Source: Phaeodactylibacter sp. | GTDB taxonomy: Bacteria > Bacteroidota > Bacteroidia > Chitinophagales > Saprospiraceae | Length of the DNA stretch: 37,213 nt | Direction: 5' to 3' | NCBI GenBank assembly: GCA_024102975.1 | Contig: JAGFJD010000048.1 | Span: forward strand, 1 to 37,213 | Shown here: positions 1-7,831 of the stretch, piece by piece | How positions within the stretch are numbered: the first letter of the stretch is position 1 | Layout of the letters: the number at the start of each line of letters is the position of its first letter | The notes under the pieces: generated by a model | The model's database searches: none | Seen by the model: the letters and a program-made list of their open reading frames with translations, nothing else | Told to the model about the DNA's origin: nothing | Made by a program: the position numbers and the translations under genes

Positions 1-21
1 AGATTTTGGGTTCTCACGAAG

Positions 22-64
22 GCATTTTTCCGCCCCATAGCAGCGCTACGGGGCGGAAAAATGG
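22..64. repeat. Long hairpin / foldback repeat at window edge
   Basis: Positions 23-36 pair perfectly with 50-63 (14 bp), and an inner 4-bp stem (38-41 with 45-48) closes a 3-nt loop. Weaker complementarity continues outward to about positions 2 and 96, since the flanking TTTTGG/CCAAAA and CTCAC/GTGAG words also face each other. The whole may therefore be a foldback element of about 95 bp. It lies downstream of the minus-strand gene at 140-541 and could also stop transcription. No target duplication was identified. Confidence 0.6.
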
Positions 65-125
65 CAAAGTGAGGTTCCAAAAGCTGGCATTTGCAGCCAA
101 AATGACTACCTCCAAACATGCTCTT

Positions 126-158
126 AGACTTGACAAGTTTCAAAAACTTGTCAAGTCT
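126..158 (-). terminator. Perfect 14-bp hairpin overlapping the end of the 140-541 gene
   Basis: Positions 126-139 pair without mismatch with 145-158, leaving a 5-nt loop at 140-144. The TGA stop codon of the upstream gene (140-142) sits in that loop, so the left half of the stem encodes the last residues. The stem is AT-rich and has no long U tract on the minus strand, so termination is plausible but not proven. It could instead protect the mRNA 3' end. Confidence 0.5.
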
Positions 159-541
159 TTGCTTTTCAGCTCAACCCCCGCCAAAATAAGGACAACTGTG
201 ATCTCCACCAAAAAATACGCCACCCCCAAAGCCGTCAGCTGCGGGTAGAAGTAAAAAACCAGCCCCAGGGTCAGGCAACAGTACAGCAGGTTGGCCACCG
301 CTATGCCTCTCAGGAAAGGCCTCCGGTTTTGGGTGAGAAAAAAGCAGCAACTCAGGGAGTAAACAGCGAAAACGCCGGCGATGGCAGCCAGCGGGTAGAG
401 TACCTTCGGAGGCATGCCGAAAACGGGTTCCCACCACACCAGAACGACGCCCAGGAGAAATGCGGACAGCAATGCCCCCAGGCCGTCGATCAAAAAGAGC
501 TTGCGGGGAGGCAGGCCGGCCAAACGGTTAACATCCTTCAT
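140..541 (-). CDS. Small integral membrane protein of unknown function
   Basis: The 133-residue protein has about four hydrophobic segments (roughly residues 15-35, 45-68, 75-97 and 100-124), a basic N-terminus and a charged tail ending KSKDLTSF. I do not recognise the family. The start at 541 is supported by a purine-rich AAGGGAAAT just before the ATG. It begins 33 bp after the stop of the M14 carboxypeptidase on the same strand, so the two are probably cotranscribed, although nothing links them functionally. The stop codon falls inside the loop of a perfect hairpin. It is likely a real gene because hydrophobicity and length are coherent and the overlapping plus-strand frames are not protein-like. 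Confidence 0.7.
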   Translation of the reverse strand: MKDVNRLAGLPPRKLFLIDGLGALLSAFLLGVVLVWWEPVFGMPPKVLYPLAAIAGVFAVYSLSCCFFLTQNRRPFLRGIAVANLLYCCLTLGLVFYFYPQLTALGVAYFLVEITVVLILAGVELKSKDLTSF

Positions 542-574
542 ATTTCCCTTGCCTTTCCTTCTTCCCGAATGGCC

Positions 575-2995
575 TTACTGGGCCTTGACCACCTTCCGCA
601 CGCCGGCCAACTCCCCATCCGCCAGAATCTGCAGCAGGTATACGCCATCCGGCAGGCCAGCTCCGTCAAAAGTGAAGCGGTGGCGCCGGGTGGCCGGCAC
701 TTGCCGCAGCTCCCGCTCGGCCACCAGTTGGCCGTAGGGGGTAAGCAGGCGGGCCTGTATGCGGCTTTTGTCTTCCGGCAGGGAGAAGTCCACCCGCAGC
801 TGATCCCGGAACGGGGCAGGGTAGAGCCGCAGGTATGGCATCGGCTCGCCCGGGCCGGCGGCCACGTCGGTCAGCGGCTCGGTGAGGATCAACACTTCCG
901 GGTCGTCGAAGTAGAAGCCATCCTGGTTGACGAAGCCGTCGGTGTCGATCCGGAAGCGGATGTACACTTCCCCGTTGCCCAGGTAATCCGAGATGTCGAT
1001 CTCCTCCATGACCCACTCGCTCTGGCTGCCGTCGTAGAGCGGCTCGCCGATAGGCTGGAAGTTGCCGTTGCCGGGCTTGGTGTACCGGCCGCAGAGCGGT
1101 ATAAAATCCACGCCGTCGGTGGAGATCAGCACCTGGGCGTAGTCCCACCCGGCTTCGATCTGCCAGCGGGCCCAGAAGCGGAGGAAGGCCCGCTGCCCGG
1201 CAAGCAGGCTGACGGGGTTCCGCAGGGTGACGGCAGCCTCGTACCCGTCCGGGTAGTTGCCGTTGGGGCTGTCGGTATAGCTGGTGGGGGCGGAGACGAA
1301 GCTCTCTGCAGTCAGCCCCCACAGGAAGCTGGAGGTCCAGTTGTCCTCAGCGGATAAATCGTCAAGAAAGATAGTCTCCAGGGCGCCCCGGAGGTAGGTC
1401 TTGCGCAGGGTATCGGTACGGGTGAACAGGCCGTTGTCGATATGGACGGCGAAGCGTACTTCTTCTTCCGTGCCTGCATCCGGGAGAACGTTATACTCAA
1501 AATCATAGCTGCTCTCTTCCAGTCGGGCGAGGTTGTACTCCCGGGGTGCGGCCGTAACCTCCACATTGGGGCTGGCGGCGCTGACGGAGACCGTCGCCGG
1601 CCCGTCCATCAGGCCGTACCTTTTCAGGGCCAGCCCGACGGTGCCATTGGCGGTAGTGAGGATTTCCTCGCTGTTGTCTTTAACTTCCAGGTAGTTGAGC
1701 AGCAGGTGGGCGGCGGTCAGGTTCTGCAGCAGGCACGATTTGTTGAGTTCGTCGATCGCGCTCTCGGGCGGCCAGAAGCCGAAGGATCCGGGCCCTACCT
1801 CCGGCGTATAGGAATAGATGGCGGGCTTGGTTTCATCCTCGCCGTACATCCAGTCGTCGCTCCCGCCATTGGTGACATAGCCCACCGTCTCGGTGCCGGT
1901 GCCCATGGTGAAGTTGTTTTCCCGGGTCATCAGCCGGCCGAGGCCTTTGAAGAGTTCGTCCTCTTCGGTCGGCTGGTCGTTGTATCCCCAGGGATGGATC
2001 AGCAGGTTGCCGAAGGTGTGGTAGTTGAAAGCGATCTGAAACCGGCGCTGCTCGCAGAAATATTTAATGGCCTGGGTTTCCGGCTCGGAGAAAGGGGCTG
2101 TGCCGCGGAAGGTCGCCCCCTCAGGGTTGGAGGAGGAGCCGATGTCGTCGATGCCCCATTCGAAGCCGTAGTTGCGGTTCAGGTCGACGCCGTAGGGAAC
2201 GCCGTCCTCATTCGCCCATCGGTTTTTGCGCCACAGGCCGCCGCCGAAAGGCTCGATGGTTTCGTTGTAAATGTATCCATCCGGGTTGATGCAGGGGATG
2301 AAGTACATCTCCGTATTGTCGACCAGATACTGTATTTCCGGGTCCGTCTCGTAATTTTCCAGCAGGTGCCAGAGGTAGAAGATCATCTGGGAGAGGCTGT
2401 TGGGCTCGCGGGCGTGGTGCAGGGCGGTGTAGAGGGCTTCCGGCTCCTCTTCGTCCTCGTTGGGGTTATCGGACACGCGCAGCCAGTAGATGGGGCGCCC
2501 TTCGTGCGTCAGGATATCGCCGATGGGCTGGCGGGCGCTGATCAGGTTGGGGTACAGCCCAACCATCTTGTCCAGAGTTTCCAGCATTTCCTGGTAGGTG
2601 TAGTAGCCGCCCATCGATCCGTATTCGTAATTGTCGGGGGTGGGATAGTCGTAGGCAGGGCCGCCGGTATCGCCCTCACATCCGTTGCCGCGCAGGATCG
2701 GCGTTTGTTCCGGCTGCTGCCGTTGATCCCGGTACCAGGCTACAACGTCGGGAATGAGCACCTCGTAGTCGAAGCCGTGCCGGGCCAGCAAGGCGATCTC
2801 CGCTTCGGAAAAGTCGTTGATGAGGAAACGCCCCCGCGCTACCTGGCCGTGGTCGGTTTCCAGGCCCAGGGCCGCCAGGTCAGAGAGGGAAGTATTGGCC
2901 AGGCTGACCTTTACCCGGGAATAGTCCATCCCGGGCTGAGCCTGCAGCGCCATCGCTGAAACAAGAAGGAGAAGAGGTAGAAGCCGCTTTTTCAT
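575..2995 (-). CDS. Secreted M14 zinc carboxypeptidase with type A T9SS sorting domain
   Basis: This is a predicted extracellular metallocarboxypeptidase. I place the start at 2995 (MKKRLLPLLLL), giving 806 residues with a classical signal peptide ending near ALQAQ; the longer frame to 3073 adds a non-signal extension. The zinc-binding HARE motif (H194, E197) opens the M14 domain (about residues 125-450). It is followed by an INPDGY substrate-pocket motif, a third His in NYHTFG, and the catalytic Glu in YTPEVGPGSFG. A jelly-roll or adhesion-like region follows (about 540-710). The last 80 residues (LRLYPAPFRDQL ... VRKVVKAQ) match the Por secretion system C-terminal sorting domain, implying export by T9SS and surface attachment or release. 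It is the first gene of a likely two-gene unit with 140-541. Confidence 0.93.
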   Translation of the reverse strand: MKKRLLPLLLLVSAMALQAQPGMDYSRVKVSLANTSLSDLAALGLETDHGQVARGRFLINDFSEAEIALLARHGFDYEVLIPDVVAWYRDQRQQPEQTPILRGNGCEGDTGGPAYDYPTPDNYEYGSMGGYYTYQEMLETLDKMVGLYPNLISARQPIGDILTHEGRPIYWLRVSDNPNEDEEEPEALYTALHHAREPNSLSQMIFYLWHLLENYETDPEIQYLVDNTEMYFIPCINPDGYIYNETIEPFGGGLWRKNRWANEDGVPYGVDLNRNYGFEWGIDDIGSSSNPEGATFRGTAPFSEPETQAIKYFCEQRRFQIAFNYHTFGNLLIHPWGYNDQPTEEDELFKGLGRLMTRENNFTMGTGTETVGYVTNGGSDDWMYGEDETKPAIYSYTPEVGPGSFGFWPPESAIDELNKSCLLQNLTAAHLLLNYLEVKDNSEEILTTANGTVGLALKRYGLMDGPATVSVSAASPNVEVTAAPREYNLARLEESSYDFEYNVLPDAGTEEEVRFAVHIDNGLFTRTDTLRKTYLRGALETIFLDDLSAEDNWTSSFLWGLTAESFVSAPTSYTDSPNGNYPDGYEAAVTLRNPVSLLAGQRAFLRFWARWQIEAGWDYAQVLISTDGVDFIPLCGRYTKPGNGNFQPIGEPLYDGSQSEWVMEEIDISDYLGNGEVYIRFRIDTDGFVNQDGFYFDDPEVLILTEPLTDVAAGPGEPMPYLRLYPAPFRDQLRVDFSLPEDKSRIQARLLTPYGQLVAERELRQVPATRRHRFTFDGAGLPDGVYLLQILADGELAGVRKVVKAQ

Positions 2996-3369
2996 ACTAA
3001 TCAGATTGTTTAAGAGCCAGGCGCGAAGGTAGCGTTTTTTTGCTATGTGGCCGGCAAATTCAGGCAACGGCACGGCAGAAGTACGCCAAAAAGGAAGGTA
3101 TTGTCGGTTTGTTTACGGAGGGGGCACTCCGTCAGGGCCAGCACAACGGCTAACAATATAGCCATATAACAATTGCCCCGGGAACAGAGCTGCCAGGCCA
3201 CGCTTTCGAAGCAGCATTAGGGTGGTGTATTAAATCCGTTGAAGTTTCTGTGCGACTGGAGAGCGGACCTCCAGAGCCTGCTCTTTTTGCACTTTCCTTC
3301 GTATCTTCTGGAATCGAATCCAGCTCCATTTCATATTTTCGCAATTCAGAACAATAATCTTTTTCAAAC
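2996..3369. other. Divergent intergenic region between the M14 gene and uraD-uraH
   Basis: This 374-bp spacer should carry promoters for both flanking genes. On the minus strand a TACCTTCG box (complement of 3024-3031) with TTTG 23 bp upstream (3055-3058) resembles the Bacteroidota TTTG/TAnnTTTG promoter with one mismatch and long spacing, so it is only a weak candidate. A short inverted repeat (ACGGAG ... CTCCGT, around 3115-3132) is present. No gene was recognised. A minus-strand frame at 3150-3695 is antisense to uraD and not protein-like. Confidence 0.4.
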
Positions 3370-4236
3370 ATGCAACTAAACTCCCTTAACACCTCCCCCC
3401 CTGCCGAAGCCCAAACCGCCCTGCTCGCCTGCAACGGCGCCGCCCGCTGGGCAACCCGCATGCTGGAAGCCCGCCCCTTCGCTTCCCCCGCCGCCCTCTT
3501 CGCCCGCTGCAACGACGTCTGGTACAACGAATGCCGGGAGGCCGACTGGCGGGAAGCCTTCGCCCAGCACCCCCGGATCGGCGACATCGACAGCCTGAAG
3601 GAAAAATACGCCGCCACCAAAACCTGGGCGGCAGGCGAACAGCAGGGCGTTAAACAGGCATCAACCGCCACCCTGGAGCAACTGGCGGCTGCCAACCGGG
3701 CCTACGAAGAAAAATTCGGCTTCCTCTTCATCGTCTGCGCCACCGGGAAATCGGCGGAAGAAATGCTGAGGCTATTGCAGGGCCGGCTGGAAAACAACCA
3801 GGAAGAGGAACTCCTGGTCGCTATGGGCGAACAGTGCAAGATCACCCACCTGCGCCTGCGCAAGCTCCTGGCGGAAGAAGCCCTGCCCGAAGCGCCCCGC
3901 AGCCAGGTGACTACCCACGTGCTGGACACCTCCGCCGGCCATCCGGGGCAAAACATCAGCATCCGCCTCAAAGCCCGGGCCGGCGCCCAATGGCAAACTA
4001 TCGCCCAGGGCATCACCAACGCCGACGGCCGCATCGCCGACCTCCTGCCCCCGGGCCGCATCCTGCCTCCGGGCAACTACCAAATGGCCTTCGACACCGG
4101 AAAGTATTTCGGCAACCAAAAAATCCGCGGCTTTTACCCGGAAGTGGACATAGCATTCACTATTTTTGACGGCAGCCACTACCATGTGCCGCTGCTGGTC
4201 AACCCGTTTGGGTATTCGACGTATCGGGGGTCGTGA
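3370..4236 (+). CDS. uraD-uraH: Bifunctional OHCU decarboxylase / 5-hydroxyisourate hydrolase (allantoin synthase-like fusion)
   Basis: This 288-residue protein joins the two enzymes that turn 5-hydroxyisourate, the uricase product, into (S)-allantoin. Residues about 10-172 are an OHCU decarboxylase, with HPRIGD (catalytic His67) and the FGFLFIVCATG motif. Residues about 178-288 are a transthyretin-like HIU hydrolase: HVLDTSAGHPG (His183 onward), an Arg in the NADGRI segment, HYHVPLLVNPFGYS, and the diagnostic C-terminal YRGS. The domain order (decarboxylase then hydrolase) is that of plant allantoin synthase. No peroxisomal signal or leader is present, so it should be cytosolic. In the next 3.2 kb on the same strand are DUF6986 and XdhC-family genes, supporting a purine-degradation locus. 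Uricase and allantoinase are not in the window. The ATG at 3370 is the only sensible start. Confidence 0.93.
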   Translation: MQLNSLNTSPPAEAQTALLACNGAARWATRMLEARPFASPAALFARCNDVWYNECREADWREAFAQHPRIGDIDSLKEKYAATKTWAAGEQQGVKQASTATLEQLAAANRAYEEKFGFLFIVCATGKSAEEMLRLLQGRLENNQEEELLVAMGEQCKITHLRLRKLLAEEALPEAPRSQVTTHVLDTSAGHPGQNISIRLKARAGAQWQTIAQGITNADGRIADLLPPGRILPPGNYQMAFDTGKYFGNQKIRGFYPEVDIAFTIFDGSHYHVPLLVNPFGYSTYRGS

Positions 4237-4239
4237 AGG

Positions 4240-4437
4240 GGGGAAATGTGGGGAAATACTTGGAGATACTTGGAGATACGGTGGAGATACTTGGAGATAT
4301 GGTGGAAATAAGTGGAAATGTAGTAGAAATGCGTAGAGATGGGGCCGAGGGGATAAAATGCATTGAAATGGGTGGAGATACGGGGAAGATACTTTGAAAT
4401 ACGATGGAAATACAGTGGAAATGAGGAGAGCCAGGGT
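4240..4437. repeat. Degenerate short tandem repeat, unit about TGGARATAC
   Basis: Roughly 200 bp consist of imperfect copies of a 9-12 nt word, TGGAGATACT or TGGAAATAC, repeated more than ten times directly after the uraD-uraH stop codon. The same word recurs at 7411-7435, near 15020 and, in both orientations, at 19199-19290. It is not coding: the minus-strand frame across it gives a low-complexity SPPYLQV-type peptide. Confidence 0.75.
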
Positions 4438-4640
4438 GAATGGGCCGGGTATCAGTTTGCCGGGTGCCCGGGTTACAGAGTAAGGCGTTGAAAAGCAGCC
4501 GCTTGCAATCTTTGTGGTTCTCTGCGCCCCCTGCGGTTCAAAACAAAACCTGCCCGGCAGGCGGGAAACAGGGTAGTTTGAAGAGTCCCCCACTTGATCA
4601 CCAGGCTACAAACAGCAAGCTAATATTAAGCGCCGCTAAA

Positions 4641-4688
4641 CCTCCCCCTTCTCCGGCCCCTAAGGAGGAGGGTCGAGTCGGGGGGGGA
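4641..4688. repeat. CCTCCCC...GGGGAGG-type intergenic hairpin, copy 1
   Basis: A C-rich arm (CCTCCCCCTTCTCC) faces a G-rich arm (GGAGGAGGGTC ... GGGGGG), giving a strong GC hairpin. It aligns along most of its length with the element at 4744-4780, including the flanking AAAC-type words, so the two are copies of one dispersed repeat. Confidence 0.6.
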
Positions 4689-4743
4689 CTAAACAACCGG
4701 CCGCAAGACTCCGGCAACAATATAACAATACAGCCCCACTGAG

Positions 4744-4780
4744 CCTCCCCCTCCCCTTCGGGGAGGGTCGGGGAGGGGCT
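4744..4780. repeat. CCTCCCC...GGGGAGG-type hairpin, copy 2, just upstream of the DUF6986 start
   Basis: The core CTCCCCTTCGGGGAG forms a compact stem with a UUCG-like loop, and outer C and G runs extend it. It ends 14 nt before the ATG at 4795, so in the mRNA it would sit next to the ribosome-binding region. It could be a dispersed repeat with no role or could affect translation. Confidence 0.6.
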
Positions 4781-4794
4781 ATAAAACCACCCCC

Positions 4795-6228
4795 ATGCAA
4801 CGATCCATACCAGACGCCAACAAACACGCCATCTTTTACCAGCTCGGCCAGGCCAACCAGGCCTTCCGGGCCCTCTACCCCGGCGAACGGCCCGACCGCC
4901 AGCCCGTGCATACCGTCTACGGCGGCGCCGGCCTGTTCCGATACAACACCGCCGAGGTGCTGGCAAAAAAAGCCCTGGAGGCCATGCAGCTGTACGCTCC
5001 CGATTTCGCCACCTTCGGGCGGATTTTCCAGCTCGAAGGGGCCCAGGCCCTGCCGGAAGAGCCTGCCGCCGTCCATGAACTGGAGGAGGAACTGCAGGCC
5101 ATGAGCGCCGAGGAGCGGAAAGGCCACTCCGGCTGGCTGTCCTTCGAAGTGTACCATAAAACCCTGCGCAAGCTGCGCACGGAAGCGGTCGAGGACTTCC
5201 GCATCGACTTCGAGGACGGCTTCGGCAACCGCCCCAACGACGAAGAGGACCAAACCGCCCTGCAGGCCGCCCGGGAAGTAGCCCGGGGCATGGCCGAAAA
5301 TACGCTGCCCCCCTTTATCGGCATCCGCATCAAGCCCTTCACCGAGGAGATGAAAGAACGGGCCGTGCGCACCCTCGACCTCTTCCTCACCGCCCTGATG
5401 ATGGAAACCAACGGAAAACTGCCCGGCAACTTCGTGGTCATGCTGCCCAAGGTCACCATCCCCGAGCAGCCGGAAGCGCTGGTGCAGTTCTTCGAGCTGC
5501 TGGAAGACGCCTTTGCTTTGGACGACGGAACCCTGAAAATGGAAATGATGGTCGAAACCACCCAGTCCATCATGGATGCCCAGGGGGGCAACCCGCTCTA
5601 CCGCCTCGTCCGCGCCGCCCGGGGGCGCTGCGTGGCCATGCACTTCGGCACCTACGATTACACCGCCGCCTGCAACATCACCGCCCGCTACCAGGAGATG
5701 GACCACCCCGTTTGCGATTTCGCCCACCACATGACCAAGGTGGCCCTGGCGCAAACCGGCATCTGGCTGTCGGACGGCGCCACCAACACCATGCCGATCG
5801 GCCCCCACCGGGGCCAGGGCCTGACAGCGGAACAGATCGCCGAAAATACCCGGGTCGTCCACCAAGCCTGGCGGAAAGGGTACGGCCACATCCGCCATTC
5901 CCTCCGCAACGGCTACTACCAGGGATGGGACCTCAACCCCGCCCAGCTGCCGATGCGCTACGCCGCCGTCTACGCCTTCTTCCTGGAGAGCTACCACGAC
6001 GCCCGCAACCGCCTCCGCGCCTTCATCGGCCAGGCCGCCCGCGCTACCCTCATCGGCGACGTATTCGACGACGCCGCCACCGGCCAGGGCCTGCTCAACT
6101 ACTTCCTGCGCGCCCTGAACAGCGGCGCCATCACCGAAGAAGATGTAATGGCCACCGGACTGACCCTGGAGGAAATCCGCAGCCGGTCGTTCAAGAAGAT
6201 ACTGGAGAACAGGAAAAGGGAGTTGTGA
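4795..6228 (+). CDS. DUF6986-type protein, CitE/malate-synthase-like TIM barrel
   Basis: This 477-residue protein resembles the DUF6986 family, which is distantly related to HpcH/HpaI aldolases, citrate lyase beta subunits and malate synthase. Visible landmarks are RIDFEDGFG (about residues 139-147, probable acidic metal or substrate site), IGIRIKPF, VVMLPKVT, MMVETTQSI (the metal-binding Glu seen in CitE-like barrels), and HFGTYDYTA. No signal peptide is present. It lies between the allantoin-forming fusion and an XdhC homologue on the same strand. Family knowledge: its exact reaction is, to my knowledge, not established. Inference: it may act on a glyoxylate- or ureidoglycolate-like product late in purine breakdown. 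The start at 4795 follows a GC-rich hairpin and lacks an obvious strong Shine-Dalgarno, as is common in this phylum. Confidence 0.75.
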   Translation: MQRSIPDANKHAIFYQLGQANQAFRALYPGERPDRQPVHTVYGGAGLFRYNTAEVLAKKALEAMQLYAPDFATFGRIFQLEGAQALPEEPAAVHELEEELQAMSAEERKGHSGWLSFEVYHKTLRKLRTEAVEDFRIDFEDGFGNRPNDEEDQTALQAAREVARGMAENTLPPFIGIRIKPFTEEMKERAVRTLDLFLTALMMETNGKLPGNFVVMLPKVTIPEQPEALVQFFELLEDAFALDDGTLKMEMMVETTQSIMDAQGGNPLYRLVRAARGRCVAMHFGTYDYTAACNITARYQEMDHPVCDFAHHMTKVALAQTGIWLSDGATNTMPIGPHRGQGLTAEQIAENTRVVHQAWRKGYGHIRHSLRNGYYQGWDLNPAQLPMRYAAVYAFFLESYHDARNRLRAFIGQAARATLIGDVFDDAATGQGLLNYFLRALNSGAITEEDVMATGLTLEEIRSRSFKKILENRKREL

Positions 6229-6417
6229 AATTTTTGATGTGCGATGTGCGCCCGTCTTCGCTGTCGCTCTTCCGGGTAAAATGTGCGATTTTTGACGCAG
6301 AACACTCCGCCCCGGAAGTGCCGGCGGGGCAGTCCTGCTTGGGATAAATCTAAAATCGCAAATCAAAAATCATACTTCGAAAATATAACCGCCCACAGCC
6401 ATATAAAACCACCTCCC
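6229..6417. other. Short spacer with repeated ATCGCAAATC-like words
   Basis: The 189-bp gap contains GATGTGCGATGTGCG, TGTGCGATTTTTGA and, near the end, AAATCGCAAATCAAAAATC. These are repeated short words partly inverted relative to each other. It probably belongs to the dispersed intergenic repeats of this genome. I see no gene, and the upstream extension of the XdhC frame into it is not protein-like. Confidence 0.4.
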
Positions 6418-7407
6418 ATGAAAGCATGGACCTTCATCCACGACCACCTCCGCCGCCAACAGCCTGTACTGCTTCTGTATGTCGTCGACAGCCACGGCAG
6501 CTCGCCCGGCCGGCAGGGCTTCCGGATGGCAGTCAACGAAGCCGGGCAGATGGCCGGCTCTATCGGCGGGGGCGTCATGGAACACAAGCTGGTGGAATAT
6601 GCCCGGGCCCTGCTGCGGGAAAAGGACTACCGGATCTTCCTCAAACAGCAATACCACGACAAGGAACACGCAAAGGATCAATCCGGCATGATCTGCTCCG
6701 GGCGGCAGGCCGTCGCCTTCGTGCCCGTCCTGCCGGAGCAGGAGGAACGGGCCCGGCAGGCCGTAGAAGCGTTTAACAACAAGGGAGAAACCTGCCTGCT
6801 GATCCGCCCCCAGGGCTGGGAACTCCTGCCTGCCGCCGGAGCGCCCCCTCCCGGCTTCGCCTATCGGGATGAAGCCCACTGGTCCTATGCCGAAATCCTG
6901 GGCAAAGCCCCGGTGATCCACATCCTGGGCGGCGGCCACGTCGGTACGGCCCTTTCGGAAGTGATGCGCCGGCTGGGCTTCTACGTCATCGTCTACGACG
7001 ACCGCCCCGGGCTCAACACCATGCAGGCCAATGCCTTTGCCCATGAAAAAAAAGTGGTGGACTACGAAAAGATGACAGACTATCTCCCGGAGGATGAAAC
7101 CGCCTGCGTAGCCATTATGACCTTCGGCTACCGGCCCGACATGGTGCTTTTCCGCCAGCTGTACGACAAGCGCTTCTTCTACCTGGGCCTGATGGGCAGC
7201 TATGCCAAGATCGAAGAGATGAAAAAGGAAGGCCGGGCCTACGGCATCACCGACACGCACTGGGAACGGGTAAACGCTCCCATCGGACTGGACATTTCCA
7301 GCAAAACGCCTATGGAGATCGCCATCAGCGTAGCGGCCGAAATCATCCTGGAGAAGAATAAAAGGATGCCGACGGGGAGGAGACAGGATGGTTATTCAGG
7401 CCTTTAA
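6418..7407 (+). CDS. XdhC/CoxI-family molybdoenzyme maturation protein
   Basis: Family members bind molybdenum cofactor, help its sulfuration, and insert it into xanthine dehydrogenase-type enzymes. The 329-residue protein begins at MKAWTFIHDHL (6418); the open frame runs further upstream without homology. The N-terminal XdhC/CoxI domain contains SHGSSPGRQGFRM, GSIGGGVMEHKLV and a GMICSGRQ segment with the conserved Cys. The C-terminal half is a Rossmann-like XdhC_C domain, with HILGGGHVGTAL (about residues 168-179), GLMGSYAKI, and a closing APIGLDISSKTPMEIAISVAAEI typical of the family. It follows uraD-uraH and DUF6986 on the same strand, fitting a role in purine oxidation. The xanthine dehydrogenase subunits are not in the window. 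Confidence 0.9.
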   Translation: MKAWTFIHDHLRRQQPVLLLYVVDSHGSSPGRQGFRMAVNEAGQMAGSIGGGVMEHKLVEYARALLREKDYRIFLKQQYHDKEHAKDQSGMICSGRQAVAFVPVLPEQEERARQAVEAFNNKGETCLLIRPQGWELLPAAGAPPPGFAYRDEAHWSYAEILGKAPVIHILGGGHVGTALSEVMRRLGFYVIVYDDRPGLNTMQANAFAHEKKVVDYEKMTDYLPEDETACVAIMTFGYRPDMVLFRQLYDKRFFYLGLMGSYAKIEEMKKEGRAYGITDTHWERVNAPIGLDISSKTPMEIAISVAAEIILEKNKRMPTGRRQDGYSGL

Positions 7408-7831
7408 CACGGGGAAATGCATGGAAATACCTGGAAATATCCTGACCTCCACAGAGATCGGGGACTGTTCAAACTGCTGTGATTCAACGCCTTACCCTGT
7501 AACCCTCTGTATTCCCTGCGGTTAGGAAAATGCGGGTTGACACAGTTTTTTTGAACAAACCCCGGAGGTTGTTTACCCCTCCCACCCGCCCCCCGCTTTT
7601 GCGCCATATGTGAAAACCCCTATCTGCCCTATGTGATCAAAACCCAACCAGCCCCACTTTATGCGCCCTATATGGCAAACAGCCAGGCACACCCTGAAAA
7701 ACACCTTATAAAAAAATCACCGCCAATTCCATATCTTTACCTTCATTATCCCTCAAAACTCCCTAAACTGTACCCCCAACGCAGCCCCTTAGAAAACCGG
7801 CAACCTTCAGTCACCCATACAACCACCAGTT
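7408..7831. other. Repeat-rich intergenic region before the giant surface protein
   Basis: The 424 bp hold three repeat words seen elsewhere in the window: GGAAATGCATGGAAATAC (7412-7430), a CTCTGTATTCCCTGCGGTT stretch near 7505 resembling 4505-4545, and CATATGTGAAAACC / CCTATGTGATCAAAACC (7605-7644), related to 31737-31833. A TATCTTTA box near 7732 could be a -7 element for the downstream gene (one mismatch), but no clear -33 TTTG is present. No gene is supported. The 7633-7890 frame overlaps the real start and looks random. Confidence 0.4.

Noticed and set aside
329..2959. Long plus-strand open frames (329-1357, 1442-2959) opposite the M14 carboxypeptidase
   Set aside because: They are antisense to a gene with clear catalytic motifs and a sorting domain, and their translations have no recognisable motif. 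GC-rich codon bias explains the open frames.
3772..4593. Minus-strand frame with PPYLQVS repeats
   Set aside because: It is a translation of the non-coding TGGARATAC array and of the antisense of uraD-uraH.
4660..6366. 568-codon minus-strand frame opposite the DUF6986 gene
   Set aside because: Its composition is Gly/Val/His-rich and shadow-like, while the plus strand shows conserved metal-site motifs.
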